64,000 nucleotides of DNA from CAZAKZ01 sp964485695 (GTDB lineage Bacteria > Planctomycetota > JAFGQW01), in assembly GCA_964485695.1 (NCBI GenBank), contig CAZAKZ010000011.1, positions 1 to 64,000 of the forward strand, read 5' to 3'. Position numbers and translations under genes: made by a program. Position 1 is the stretch's first letter. Every line of letters starts with the position of its first letter. Of this stretch, positions 26,288-35,794 are shown one piece after another. The notes under the pieces were generated by a model. It ran no database searches and was not told where the DNA came from. It saw nothing but the letters and a program-made list of their open reading frames with translations.

Positions 26288-27422
26288 TCTTCTCGAGTTC
26301 CTGGGTGGCGAGATTCACGTACTTCGGGAGCCCCCACTTCTTCTTGATCTCGGTGTAGATCTCCTTGGATACGCGGTAGTTCCCCTCGTCGGCGTATTCC
26401 TGGGCTTCCTGGTGCTGAAGCTGCCACTGGGTGGTGGCCGTGTCCATGAGGAGCTTGAACAGGACGGTGAGCTTGTCCTGGGTCGCCTTGACGCGGGACC
26501 TCTTGGTCAGGATGTCGATGAGCTGCTTGGCCTTGTTGAAACGCTCGTTCGCGATGTGATCCTCGATGACCTTCAGGGTCTTGGGCACGTCCTTGACCTC
26601 GCCCTCGAGCTTCTTCACCCACTTTGCTCTCTTGTCCTCATTGGGCCGGATGTAGGGGCTGTCCGGGTACTTGGCATTGAACCATTCCAGCCTGGCGATG
26701 GCCTCGGCATACTTGCCCTTTTTTGCCAGGTGATAGGCTTCGTTGGACGACTTGTAGTAGTCCTTCTTATGAAACTCCTTGAAGTACTCGAGCTCGTCCA
26801 GGGCTTTCAGCTGGGTGAAGACCTTCTCCCGGTATTTCTCGTAGCGCTCCTCCGAGAGAGGCGTCTTCTCGCTCCTGGGAAGGTCCTCGTACTCGAGGAG
26901 GAGTTTTTTCGCTTTCTCGAGATCGCCCCGATCCGTGGAGTCGTAGAGGGCGGCCACCCGGTCCATGAGGATCAGCCCCTTGTACTGCGACACGCCCGAG
27001 AATTTCACGATGAGGAGTATGACCAGAGCGACCACCAGTGTCCCGATGGCGATGATGGCGGCGGGGTGCATGCCTCGCCGGGTCCGGGCCTGTTCCATGC
27101 GGATGCTTTCCCGCGGCTCGAGACGGGCGGCCGCCGAGGAACCGGCATTGAACTGCATCAAGGCCCGGCCGATCTGGATGCGATCCCCGTGCTTCAGGGT
27201 GTGCTGGTTGATGAACTCCCCGTTCACCTTGGTGCCGCGCTTGCTCTCCAGATCGATGATGCGGTAGCCCTGGGGTGTCTTCTTGATCTCGCAGTGGACC
27301 CGGGACACGACCGGGTCCCTGAGGCGGATGTTATTTTCCGGCGTGCTGCCGATATGGAGGGTGTCCTCGCAGATCTCGTAGATTCGCTTCCGTTCCCCCT
27401 CCTTGATGATCAGCTTGGCCAT
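26271..27422 (-). CDS. FHA-domain membrane protein
   Basis: A 383-residue protein. GGAGGG lies about 9 nt before the ATG. An N-terminal FHA domain (~20-90) has the phosphothreonine-reading features: I-G-S-T-P-E-N-N-I, S-R-V-H-C-E-I, and G-T-K-V-N-G. A membrane helix follows at ~119-140 after a basic segment, and a charged helical C-terminal part (~145-383, TPR-like) probably faces the periplasm. The FHA domain would stay in the cytoplasm and bind a phosphorylated partner. It is the last gene of a minus-strand FHA cluster. Confidence 0.85.
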   Translation of the reverse strand: MAKLIIKEGERKRIYEICEDTLHIGSTPENNIRLRDPVVSRVHCEIKKTPQGYRIIDLESKRGTKVNGEFINQHTLKHGDRIQIGRALMQFNAGSSAAARLEPRESIRMEQARTRRGMHPAAIIAIGTLVVALVILLIVKFSGVSQYKGLILMDRVAALYDSTDRGDLEKAKKLLLEYEDLPRSEKTPLSEERYEKYREKVFTQLKALDELEYFKEFHKKDYYKSSNEAYHLAKKGKYAEAIARLEWFNAKYPDSPYIRPNEDKRAKWVKKLEGEVKDVPKTLKVIEDHIANERFNKAKQLIDILTKRSRVKATQDKLTVLFKLLMDTATTQWQLQHQEAQEYADEGNYRVSKEIYTEIKKKWGLPKYVNLATQELEKIKLRE

Positions 27423-27572
27423 GCTAAAAAACCCTCCAAGGTTTCAGACCTGGATCCGCCGGGTAGCACCGCGGCGGCACTCGACCGTGCCAGGCGTGTA
27501 TTCAGGCAATCATAATTTCATCGTTCGACCATTATAGATTCCATCGGCGATCCCGGAAGGGGCCGGCAGGGA

Positions 27573-30263
27573 TCACCGGACGTTTGCGGGCTTTTTTTTC
27601 GGCGGATCTTTCGCGTCCTTCTGCTTTCCCCGACGCATTTCCAGGACGTCATAGAGGTTCTTGCTGCGGGTTCCGAAATTCTGGGTCCAGAAGGACCCCA
27701 CGTTTCCGGATCCCATCTCCCGCCAGTTCTTGTTCAGCAGGTTCCGGTGGTGGCCGGAGCTGTGGAACCACCGGTCGTGGACGCTGGCGGGGCCGGAGGC
27801 GCCCCGGGCGATGTTTTCGCTGCCCCCGGTCAGGTTGTAGCCCGCCAGCTTCATGCGGTGTCGCGGAGTGCGGCGTTCCGGGTCCGGGGCGGTGTGAGAG
27901 AAGTAGCCCTTCAGTACCATGTCCCGGCTGTGGCCCCGGGACGAGTCCAGGAGCTTGTTGTGGAGCATGAGGGCCATGCGGCCCATGAGGTTCCGGTATT
28001 CGTTGGTGATGCACACCTGTTTCTTCTCGGCCTTGGTGGCCGGGGATTCCAGCTTCTCGTTGTAGTCCATGACCCGGTGGTTGTACTCCACCAGGAATCG
28101 CTCCTTCAAGTCCATGGGAAGGGTGGCCAGGGAGATCTTCCCCTTGAAGGCTTCCTTGAAGAAGGTGAGGTCGCCCAGAGCCGTCAGCCCCGCGAATCCC
28201 TCGGCCGGCTCCACCTCGTCGCCCTTGAATTTGTCCAGTTCCTCCTGCACCTCCTTGAGCAGGCCGTACCCGGCGGTGAACGCCTTGCCGAGGGTGAGCT
28301 GACCCCGGGAGGATTTCCAGATCTTCTGGAGCACCTTGACGCCGGCGTCGATCTTCTTCTGGCTGGCGAGGTATCGCTGGTACTCCTCCTGGGACGCGCC
28401 CCGACCGGGGGAGAACGGATAAGGGTACTCGAAGGTATCGAAGATGGCCTTCAGCATGGTCTCCCGTTTGGCCAGGAACTTGGTCTTGTCTTCCCTGAGG
28501 CCGGTGATCTTCTTGCCGGTGGGGGAATCCATGAGCTGCCGGGCGAGGGTCCGGCGCCGGGCCTCCAGCACGCGGCGGAAGAGCTGGTACATCTCCAGGT
28601 CGGGTACGGTCCGGAGGTAGTCGTAGGCCTTGCGGCGCGCCTCGGCCCGGGCGGATGTCAGGTTTGACATCTGCTTGCGGGCCTCGGCCAGCATGACGAG
28701 GCGGTCGCGCCGCTCCGGCGTCATGAAGCGCTTGTTGTGGAACACGAAGCCCGTGGGGGAGGCCACGCCGAGGCCCCGGCCGAGAATCGCATTCACCTCC
28801 TGGATACGGTCCGGTGCCTGCTTGAGCGCTTTCTGGAAGCAGGCGTGGCAGCGCTGCTCCAGGTCGGGATTCTTCTCGAAGTCGGCCTTGAACTCGAAGA
28901 GGTAAAGGCCGCTCACCACGTGCCCCTCGGCCCCGGGGTGCGCCCAGCGCAGCAACGTCTCCATGGCCCGGCAGGGGATGTTTTTCCAGGGCAGCACCAC
29001 CTCGCCGTTCAAGTGCACGAGGATCCCCTGGTTCTCGCGTCCGCCGAGGACCTTCCGGAGCGAACCACGGCAGACGATCTCGGGCTTCTGAGTGTCGGGG
29101 TCGGATAGACCCGCCAGGCGTTGCGAGAGGCGGAGGCGGGCCTCCTTGAGCCGGTCGAGGTCCGTGATCCGGTCCTTCAGCTCGGCCGCCAGTCGTTCCA
29201 CCGGCGTCCGGGTGGACAGGTCGCGATACACGTCGGCTGCGGTCTTGAAACCGTTTTCCCGGGCTATGCGGTCGGCCCGCAGGGCTTCGAGGTAGATCTC
29301 CCGCTTGGTCATGGCCTCGCCTCGGGTGGGCGTGCGTTCCGGCGCGGCATTGCCGGTCGTGGTTCGCCCGGTGGGGCGGCCGCTTCCCGATCCTCCGGGA
29401 AGAGGAGACTCGGTGGCGGGGGAGGAGTCCACGTCGAGGCCCGATGCTCCGCCGGCACCGTCCTCGGTCAGGCGGGCGGTTGGAATCCCGATGTCTTCGG
29501 GCCCTCGGTGCCTCGAGGCCTCGAGGTCGGTTCTCTCGCTGCTGCGGTCGGCCAGAGGCCCGGCTTTCCGGGATGTCGCAGACCGGTCGCCGGGACCGCG
29601 GCTGATGAGGAGCACCAGGACCACCATGGCAGCGGCCATGCCGGTCACGAGCCACCCCAGGGTGCGGTTGATGCCGGGAGAGGCCTGTTCAGGATCCACG
29701 ACCACGAAGCGGGCTCGGCGCGTGGGACCGCCGCGCGGCGGGGTGCGTGCGGATCTGTGCGCGGTCGGAAAGTGCTGAGCGGGGGCGGATACGGTGTCGG
29801 ATGCAGCGGCATGGGCGGGGGAGCGGGCCGGAATCCCCTCCTGCACGGCTTCGGGAATCATCAGGGGAGGAAGGGGGGGAGCCGCCGGGACGGATGGCGT
29901 GTTTTGAGGGGTCCGGTTACCGGTCGCCCGGGACCCGGGGTCCACCACCCGGATGGACATTTCTCCGATCTGGATGAGATCTCCGCGCTCTAAGTGGGTC
30001 TTGATGACCTCGATGCCGTTCACCAGGGTGGGCACGTCGGATACCTGGTGATCCTGGAGGCGGAGGATCCACTTCTTGCTCTTGTTCTTGCCGTGGCTTC
30101 CGGTGCGCCGGATCGGTTCCCTGGTCAGGGTACAGTGGGGCTCCCCCACTTCCGGGTTCGCAATCCTGAGCACGCACGATCTTCCCCGACCAATGGTCAG
30201 TGTATCGCGGTCGGCGGAGATTCTTCTCGTGCGTCCTTGGTAGGTGACTTCAAGGACGATCAT
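27573..30263 (-). CDS. FHA-transmembrane-CAP (SCP/PR-1) domain protein
   Basis: An 896-residue protein starting at the ATG at 30263, right before the conserved FHA beta strand. The FHA domain (~1-105) has G-R-G-R-S-C-V-L-R-I and P-H-C-T-L-T. A Pro/Ala-rich stretch leads to one membrane helix (~L-V-T-G-M-A-A-A-M-V-V-L-V-L-L-I, about residue 195-215). A long helical extracytoplasmic region follows, ending in a CAP/SCP domain (~770-880) with H-S-R-D-M, G-Y-F-S-H, S-E-N-I-A and S-S-G-H-H-R-N-L-L. The fusion could link intracellular Thr phosphorylation to an extracellular CAP module. A sigma-54-type promoter lies at 30425-30442. Confidence 0.85.
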   Translation of the reverse strand: MIVLEVTYQGRTRRISADRDTLTIGRGRSCVLRIANPEVGEPHCTLTREPIRRTGSHGKNKSKKWILRLQDHQVSDVPTLVNGIEVIKTHLERGDLIQIGEMSIRVVDPGSRATGNRTPQNTPSVPAAPPLPPLMIPEAVQEGIPARSPAHAAASDTVSAPAQHFPTAHRSARTPPRGGPTRRARFVVVDPEQASPGINRTLGWLVTGMAAAMVVLVLLISRGPGDRSATSRKAGPLADRSSERTDLEASRHRGPEDIGIPTARLTEDGAGGASGLDVDSSPATESPLPGGSGSGRPTGRTTTGNAAPERTPTRGEAMTKREIYLEALRADRIARENGFKTAADVYRDLSTRTPVERLAAELKDRITDLDRLKEARLRLSQRLAGLSDPDTQKPEIVCRGSLRKVLGGRENQGILVHLNGEVVLPWKNIPCRAMETLLRWAHPGAEGHVVSGLYLFEFKADFEKNPDLEQRCHACFQKALKQAPDRIQEVNAILGRGLGVASPTGFVFHNKRFMTPERRDRLVMLAEARKQMSNLTSARAEARRKAYDYLRTVPDLEMYQLFRRVLEARRRTLARQLMDSPTGKKITGLREDKTKFLAKRETMLKAIFDTFEYPYPFSPGRGASQEEYQRYLASQKKIDAGVKVLQKIWKSSRGQLTLGKAFTAGYGLLKEVQEELDKFKGDEVEPAEGFAGLTALGDLTFFKEAFKGKISLATLPMDLKERFLVEYNHRVMDYNEKLESPATKAEKKQVCITNEYRNLMGRMALMLHNKLLDSSRGHSRDMVLKGYFSHTAPDPERRTPRHRMKLAGYNLTGGSENIARGASGPASVHDRWFHSSGHHRNLLNKNWREMGSGNVGSFWTQNFGTRSKNLYDVLEMRRGKQKDAKDPPKKKPANVR

Positions 30264-30668
30264 GGGCAAAGATCCAATTTCGCTCTTCTCAATGATGTGC
30301 CCGGCGCCTCGTGCGGGCACGCTTGGGGCCGGATTCAAAAAAACGAGCTCGATTCGAGCCCTCTCTAGACGCAACCGAGTTCCTGTTCAAACAGGAACGA
30401 CTCTGATTCATGGAACAGAAATCGTCGCAAACCCAGTGCCTATCCAGGATTCTGTTCCTAAAAATAGTAGCAAAGTGGGATTGGATTTGGAATTAAATCC
30501 ATCTTTCTGAGAAAAAGAGAGTTACAGCGTTTCCCGGCGGGGGTCTCCTGCTCGAGGAGCCCGCGGCCTGCGGGAAAATCGGGATTTTCCGGATCCGTTT
30601 GTAAAGGGGCTTTACATGCTCCGGCCTCGATACAATCCATCCGGGTGATGGAGGCACCTCGACGCCCC
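30264..30668. other. Intergenic region with hairpins and sigma-54 promoter
   Basis: About 405 nt between two minus-strand genes, more AT-rich than its surroundings. It contains GTAAAG-GGG-CTTTAC (30601-30615) and GGAAAAT-CGGG-ATTTTCC (30573-30579 with 30584-30590), candidates for ending transcription of the activator gene, though neither has a long T-run. Further on is the -24/-12 element listed separately. I see no gene here; an open frame toward 30374 upstream of the FHA-CAP ATG has no ribosome site. Confidence 0.55.
30425..30442 (-). promoter_or_regulatory. Sigma-54 (-24/-12) promoter candidate for the FHA-CAP gene
   Basis: On the minus strand the sequence reads AGGCACTGGGTTTGC. The consensus is TGGCACG-N4-TTGC: GGCAC and TTGC match exactly and the 10-nt distance between the GG and GC dinucleotides is correct. 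Transcription would start near 30415 and leave a leader of ~150 nt before the ATG at 30263. The gene just upstream encodes a sigma-54-dependent activator, which strengthens the call. No rpoN gene is in this window. Confidence 0.55.
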
Positions 30669-32693
30669 TCAGGGAGTCCGGATCTTCAGCGCCTCGATCT
30701 TGGCGTCCAGGGTGGGGCGGGAGATGCCGAGAAGCCTTGCGGTCTCCAGCTTCTTGCCCCCCGTCTTCTCTAAAACCTCCGTGATCACCCGGCGCTCCAC
30801 CTCCTGGATGATCTTCTTCAGGGGATGGCGAGGGGGGCGGACCGTGGTACTGAAGTCCTTTAGCTTCAGGGTGTCGTCTCCCAGGGTGATGGCGCGCTGC
30901 ACCTCGTTCCTGAGCTCCCGGATATTCCCGGGCCAGGTATGGAGCATGAGGGCCAGGAGGCACTCGTTCTCGATCTTCCTGGGCTCCAGGCCCTCGGGCG
31001 TCGCCTCCCTGAGGAAGTGATCCACCAGCAAGGGAACGTCCTCCCACCGCTCCCGGAGGGGGGGCAGCTTGACCTCGAACACGTTGAGGCGATAGTAGAG
31101 GTCCTTGCGAAAGACGCCCTCCTCGATCAGGCGATTCAGATTCTGGTTCGTCGCGGAGATGATTCGCACGTCCACGTGCACCGGCTTGTTGCTCCCCACG
31201 GGGCGCACCTCGCCCTTCTCCAGGGACCTGAGCAGCTTGGTCTGGAGGCCCGTGGGCATGTCGCCGATCTCGTCCAGAAAGAGCGTGCCTCCGCTGGCCA
31301 GCTGGAACAAACCCTGCTTGTCGGCGTCCGCACCGGTGAAGGCGCCCCGGGCGTAGCCGAAGAGCTCGCTCTCCAGGAGGGTGTCCGGGATGGCGGCACA
31401 GTTCTCGGAGACGAAGGGCCCTTCTTTGCGGAAGCCGTTGAGGTGAATGGCTCGGGCCACGAGTTCTTTCCCCGTGCCGCTCTCGCCCGTGATGAGGACC
31501 GGAGCCTCGGTGGGGATGATGCGGTCAAGGAGATCCAGAACATCCAGCATGGGCTGGCTGTTCGTCAGGATCTCGTCGTATTCGAACCGCGTGGAGCGTT
31601 CCGCTCGCGGCGCCTCCCGGCTCTCCACGATGGCCTTGGCCTTTTCCTGCTGCTCGGTCGTGTGGGACGCCTCCGGGGCCGGGACGGCCTCGGGCCGGGT
31701 GGGCTGCCCGTAGAGCCGGGCGTTCAGGAGCGCGATACCGGCCTGGTCGGCGAACATCTCCAGGATGCGCGTCTCCCGGTCGCCGAAGCGGCCGGCCTGG
31801 AACCGGTTGTCCAGGTAGAGGACGCCGAGGAGTTCACCCCGGGTTTTCAGGGGAAAGCAGATGACGCTCCTCAGTTTCAGGTCCGCCACGCTCATGCTCT
31901 CGAGGAACCGCTCGTCCTGGCCGGCGTCGGTCACCACCACGGCTTCGCCGCTCCGGGCCACCTCCTCGGCTATGGAGCGGCTGATCTTGTAGGACGGCTT
32001 CTTGATCTCCTCCTGGTCGAAGTTCCGGGCCACTTCCACGCGCAGGCCCTTGCGGTTCACCCGCGTCAGCAGCAAGAAGCCCCGTTCGGCACCGGTCAGT
32101 TCCACGGCGCTGTCCAGGATGAGGGCCAGGAGCCGCCGCTCGTCCCGCTCCTCGGCCAGGGCCTTGTTGATGTTCTGCAGCCTGAGCAGGCGCTGTTCCT
32201 GCTCCAGCAGGGTGTCGGTGTATCCGAGGCCGCGTCGGGTCAGGTAGGCCTGGAGGATCTGGTCCGCTTCGGCCAGGCCCTCGTCCCCGAGGACGTTGTA
32301 GTATCCGTCCAGGGTCTCGTTCATCCTGCGCCGCAGCTCATCGGGATCCGGACCCCGGGGCGGCATCTGATCGTAGGTGCGGGCCCGGATGACGGCCTCG
32401 ATGCGCTCGGGGGCCCGCTGGAAATAGACGGTGGATTTGCCGCACAGGATCTTGTCGCCGGTTTTGAGGCGTTTCTGGGAGATCACCTCGTCGTTCACCG
32501 TGGTGCCGCCGGGCGAGTCGAGGTCCACCACCTTGTAGCCGAGGGGAATGCGCTCGATGCGGCAGTGGTGGGGGGCCACCGTGGGATCCTGGAGGATCAG
32601 GTCGGCGTCCTCGGCGCTGCCGATGAGCAGGTCGGCGTCCGAGAAGATCCGCACCTTGGGCTCTTTTCCCACGAGAACGACGAGCTTGATCAC
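30669..32693 (-). CDS. FHA-GAF sigma-54-dependent transcriptional activator
   Basis: A 674-residue regulator. GTG at 32693 is chosen because AAGGAGG lies 9 nt upstream and the FHA strand begins there. Domains in order: FHA (~1-95; S-A-E-D-A-D-L-I-L, P-H-H-C-R-I-E, G-T-T-V-N), GAF (~175-335), and a sigma-54 AAA+ domain (~375-600) with Walker A G403-E-S-G-T-G-K-E, G450-A-F-T-G-A455, and L-F-L-D-E-I-G. A Fis-type HTH closes it (~630-672; E-T-A-R-L-L-G-I-S-R-P-T-L). FHA and GAF are the likely inputs: a phosphorylated protein and a small ligand. The adjacent FHA-CAP gene with its -24/-12 element is the obvious target. Confidence 0.94.
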   Translation of the reverse strand: MIKLVVLVGKEPKVRIFSDADLLIGSAEDADLILQDPTVAPHHCRIERIPLGYKVVDLDSPGGTTVNDEVISQKRLKTGDKILCGKSTVYFQRAPERIEAVIRARTYDQMPPRGPDPDELRRRMNETLDGYYNVLGDEGLAEADQILQAYLTRRGLGYTDTLLEQEQRLLRLQNINKALAEERDERRLLALILDSAVELTGAERGFLLLTRVNRKGLRVEVARNFDQEEIKKPSYKISRSIAEEVARSGEAVVVTDAGQDERFLESMSVADLKLRSVICFPLKTRGELLGVLYLDNRFQAGRFGDRETRILEMFADQAGIALLNARLYGQPTRPEAVPAPEASHTTEQQEKAKAIVESREAPRAERSTRFEYDEILTNSQPMLDVLDLLDRIIPTEAPVLITGESGTGKELVARAIHLNGFRKEGPFVSENCAAIPDTLLESELFGYARGAFTGADADKQGLFQLASGGTLFLDEIGDMPTGLQTKLLRSLEKGEVRPVGSNKPVHVDVRIISATNQNLNRLIEEGVFRKDLYYRLNVFEVKLPPLRERWEDVPLLVDHFLREATPEGLEPRKIENECLLALMLHTWPGNIRELRNEVQRAITLGDDTLKLKDFSTTVRPPRHPLKKIIQEVERRVITEVLEKTGGKKLETARLLGISRPTLDAKIEALKIRTP

Positions 32694-32785
32694 CGGCGGA
32701 TTCCTCCTTGGATTAAAAATAACCCATATCGCTCCCATCGTCCAAAGCCATGGGGCCGGTTGAGGAAAAGCCCCTGCACGGGCCC

Positions 32786-34990
32786 TCAATCCACCGGAGT
32801 CAAACCCGCGTATTCGAGGACCAGGAGCCGTTCGCCCGCCGTGGTGAACCGGACCCGGACCTTCCGGCCCGGCCCCCGGCCCTCCAGTGCGGACACCCGG
32901 CCGATGCCGAAGAGCTCGTGGCGCACCAGCTGTCCGACCTCCAGATCAGGCGCCGCGGGATCGGGCCGTGGAGCCGGATCGGCAAGATCCGGAATATCGG
33001 CCTGCAGGCGGGATTCATCTCCCCCCGGATCGTGGCTCCAGAGGTCATGCGTCTCCGGGAACACCGTCTGCTGGATCACCTCCGGCGGGATCTCCTCCAG
33101 AAACCGGGAGGGCATTCGCGGCGAGCCCAGGACCCCGGCCACGGTGCGGGTGGCCGCGTGGAGGATCACCAGGCGTTTCCGGGCCCGGGTGATGGCCACG
33201 TAGCAGAGTCTGCGTTCCTCCTCCAGCGCGTTCCTCCCTCCGTCCAGGGAGCGGCTGTGGGGGAGGAGTCCCTCCTCGAATCCCGCCAGCAGCACCAGGT
33301 CGAACTCGAGGCCCTTGGCGTTGTGGATGGTCATGAGGCTGACCCGGTCCTCCTGGTCGGAGTAGAGATCGGCCTGGCTCACCAGGGCCACGTCCTCCAG
33401 GTAGCCCTGGAGGGTGGCGCCCGGCCCCTGCCGTGCCTCGTACTCCCGGGCCGCAGCCACCAGTTCCTGGATGTTTTCCAGGCGCTCGTGGCTACGGGGA
33501 TCACCCCGGCGGTCCAGGTAGCCGGTGAAGTCGAGGTCCAGGATGAGGCGCTCGAGGAATTCTCCGGCCGGCATGACCTGGCGCGTTTCCAGATCGTGCA
33601 GATAGGTGCTCAGGGCCATGAGCGCGTTCCGGGGCCGGGGGCGGATCCCCGGCACCTCGGCAATTCGGTCCATGACCTGTCTCAGCCTCAGGCCCGTGGT
33701 GTCGGCGTAGGCCTTCACGTGTTCCAGGGTCCGGGCCCCGATCCCCCGCGGCGGCGTGTTCACGATGCGGGCCAGACTCAGGTCGTCGGCGGGATTGACC
33801 ACGGCCCTGAGGTAGGCGAGGAGGTCCTTGATTTCTCGGCGTTCGTAGAAGGAGACGGTGCCCACCACCTCGTAGGGAATGCCCGCTTCGAGAAAGGCGC
33901 GTTCGTGGCTCCGGCTCAGGGCGTTGGTGCGGAAGAAGACGGCGGCGTCCTTAGGGCTACCGTCCGTGTCCATGTGGTCGCGCACGATCTTGACGGCCGC
34001 TGCCGCCTCCATGGTCTCCGTGGCCACGAGGACCTCGAGGAGTGGATCTCCATCGGGGGCGTCGGTGAACAGGGTCTTGGCCTTGCGCTCAAGGTTGTGG
34101 ACGATGACGCCGTCCGCGGCCTTCAGGATGTTGCCGGTGCTCCGGAAGTTCTTTTCCAGCTTGACCACCCGGGCGTCCGGAAAATCGCGCTCGAACCGGA
34201 GGATGTTGCGGATGTCCGCGCCCCGCCAGGTGTAGATGGCCTGGTCGGGGTCCCCGGTGACGCACACGTTGCGATGGCCGGAGCCAAGGCACTGCACGAG
34301 CTCGTACTGGATGGCGTTGGTGTCCTGGTACTCGTCCACCAGGAGGAACTGGAATCGGCTGCACCATCGCCGTTGCATGGCCTCATGGCCCTGGAGAAGT
34401 TCCAGGGCCTTCAGGAGCAGGTCGTCGAAATCCAGGGCGCTCGAGGTCTTCATGCTGTGCTCGTAGCGGACGTAGATCCGGGCGATGTTCTTTTCGAAGT
34501 GCCCCCCGGCCGCCGCCTCGAAGGCCCGGGGGGAGAGGCGGTCGTTCTTGGCGCGGCTGATGGCTGAAACCACGGCGGCGGGCTGCAGGAAGTCCGTATC
34601 GATACCAAGCTCCTTCATCACGCCGGCCACGAGGGCGATGCGGTCCGCCTCGTCGTAGATGGTGAAGGACCTCGGGTAGCCGAGGCGTTCGATCTCCCGG
34701 CGCAGCACCCGGACGCAGAAGGCGTGGAAGGTGTAGACCCACAGCCGCTCGGCCGGAACGTATTTCAGGATGCGTTCCTTCATCTCGCGCGCGGCCTTGT
34801 TGGTGAAGGTCACGGCCAGGATCGACTCGGGAGAGACGCCCTCCTGGACGAGATGGGCGAGGCGTCGGGTGATGACCAGGGTCTTGCCGGATCCGGCCCC
34901 GGCCAGGACCAGCAGGGGCCCGGTGACGTGCGTGATGGCCTCCCGCTGCTGCGGGGTGGTGCCTTCGAGAAGGGGAGGCGATGCATCCAT
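32786..34990 (-). CDS. UvrD/PcrA-family DNA helicase
   Basis: A 734-residue superfamily 1A helicase. Motifs in order: Q motif near 13-16, Walker A A30-G-A-G-S-G-K36-T, motif Ia T-F-T-N-K-A-A, motif II V-D-E-Y-Q-D-T-N, motif III G-D-P-D-Q-A-I-Y-T-W-R-G-A, motif IV K-N-F-R-S-T, motif V S-L-M-T-I-H-N-A-K-G-L-E-F, and motif VI Y-V-A-I-T-R-A-R. A C-terminal Tudor-like tail (V-G-Q-L-V-R-H-E-L-F-G-I-G-R-V) is typical of UvrD/PcrA. It unwinds DNA in nucleotide excision and mismatch repair, consistent with mutS in the region, though they are not in one operon. Confidence 0.96.
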   Translation of the reverse strand: MDASPPLLEGTTPQQREAITHVTGPLLVLAGAGSGKTLVITRRLAHLVQEGVSPESILAVTFTNKAAREMKERILKYVPAERLWVYTFHAFCVRVLRREIERLGYPRSFTIYDEADRIALVAGVMKELGIDTDFLQPAAVVSAISRAKNDRLSPRAFEAAAGGHFEKNIARIYVRYEHSMKTSSALDFDDLLLKALELLQGHEAMQRRWCSRFQFLLVDEYQDTNAIQYELVQCLGSGHRNVCVTGDPDQAIYTWRGADIRNILRFERDFPDARVVKLEKNFRSTGNILKAADGVIVHNLERKAKTLFTDAPDGDPLLEVLVATETMEAAAAVKIVRDHMDTDGSPKDAAVFFRTNALSRSHERAFLEAGIPYEVVGTVSFYERREIKDLLAYLRAVVNPADDLSLARIVNTPPRGIGARTLEHVKAYADTTGLRLRQVMDRIAEVPGIRPRPRNALMALSTYLHDLETRQVMPAGEFLERLILDLDFTGYLDRRGDPRSHERLENIQELVAAAREYEARQGPGATLQGYLEDVALVSQADLYSDQEDRVSLMTIHNAKGLEFDLVLLAGFEEGLLPHSRSLDGGRNALEEERRLCYVAITRARKRLVILHAATRTVAGVLGSPRMPSRFLEEIPPEVIQQTVFPETHDLWSHDPGGDESRLQADIPDLADPAPRPDPAAPDLEVGQLVRHELFGIGRVSALEGRGPGRKVRVRFTTAGERLLVLEYAGLTPVD

Positions 34991-35209
34991 GGGGGAATGA
35001 CCCAGTGAGACTCGGGTGGTTTCCGCGGGGTGGCCCGGCGCCCTCCTCCGGGTTACAATGCCCCCGTCCTGCCCAGGGCGGCCCGCACCGATGTCGCGTT
35101 GTTTTCTGCTCCGGATCTACGCGATGGAGTCTGCAGCCGCCCGCAGCCGGAGTATCTTAGCAGACCCGAGGGGGGAAATCCACGAACCCGGTGGGGAGGT
35201 GAGGGAACC

Positions 35210-35596
35210 ATGTCCCGGATTGTCGGCGTCGGCCTCGACCTGATCGAAGTGGATCGTATCCGGAAGATCCTGGAAAGCCACCCGGAGCGATTCGTGGTCC
35301 GCGTGTTCACCCCGGAGGAGAGGCGCTACTGTGCACCCCGCGCCCGCGCCGCCGAGAGCTATGCCGGCCGCTTCGCCCTGAAGGAGGCGGTGATGAAGGT
35401 GCTGGGCACCGGCTGGGGCCAGGGGGTGCGGTTCCGTGACATCGAGGCGGTGAAGCTGCCCTCGGGCGCCGTGGAAGCCGCCCTTCACGGCCGGGCCGCG
35501 GAGGTGGCCCGGGACCTCGGCATCCAGAAGGTCCACGTCACCATCACCCACGTCGGCGGCATGGCCGCGGCCATGGCCGTGGGAGAGGGGGAGTAG
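35210..35596 (+). CDS. acpS: Holo-[acyl-carrier-protein] synthase
   Basis: A 128-residue phosphopantetheinyl transferase that moves the 4'-phosphopantetheine arm from CoA to apo-ACP for fatty acid synthesis. Signature residues: D10 in G-V-G-L-D-L-I, then R-F-A-L-K58-E59-A, and I-T-H in T-I-T-H-V-G-G near the end (family usually S-H/T-H). Length matches AcpS. The start at 35210 follows GGAGGTGAGGGAACC; the frame is open further upstream but without coding character. It is divergent from the helicase gene. Confidence 0.95.
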   Translation: MSRIVGVGLDLIEVDRIRKILESHPERFVVRVFTPEERRYCAPRARAAESYAGRFALKEAVMKVLGTGWGQGVRFRDIEAVKLPSGAVEAALHGRAAEVARDLGIQKVHVTITHVGGMAAAMAVGEGE

Positions 35597-35633
35597 GGCC
35601 TCCCGGCTGAAAGGCACGTTTTGCTCGAAAAGA

Positions 35634-35684
35634 GGGGCATTCACTGCTTTTCAACCTGCTGAAACAGGTCGAATGCCCACGTTT
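35634..35684 (-). repeat. 51-bp repeat, copy A (inverted partner at 36687)
   Basis: Read on the minus strand, this segment matches 36687-36737 on the plus strand at 44 of 51 positions. Shared blocks include GTTTCAGC, GGTTGAAAAGC and GTGAATG. The copy is itself partly palindromic (GGGCATTC 35635-35642 with GAATGCCC 35671-35678). The two copies face opposite directions and bracket one gene. Confidence 0.8.
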
Positions 35685-35794
35685 AGTAGCACTCACCTCT
35701 CTTCAGTTCGGTTGGGGATCCACCGGCTGCAGTCCTCCACACCCCGTGGTAAAATACGACTGTCTGCGTTCCGCTCGATCCACAGGAGGTCCTG

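Noticed and set aside
27475..27500. TGGCACG...TGC on the minus strand as a sigma-54 promoter for the 26271-27422 FHA gene
   Set aside because: The distance between GG and GC is 11 instead of the required 10 nt, so it does not fit the strict -24/-12 spacing.
35030..35209. Upstream extension of acpS
   Set aside because: AcpS length is complete from 35210, which has a strong ribosome site; the upstream part is Arg/Pro-rich noise.
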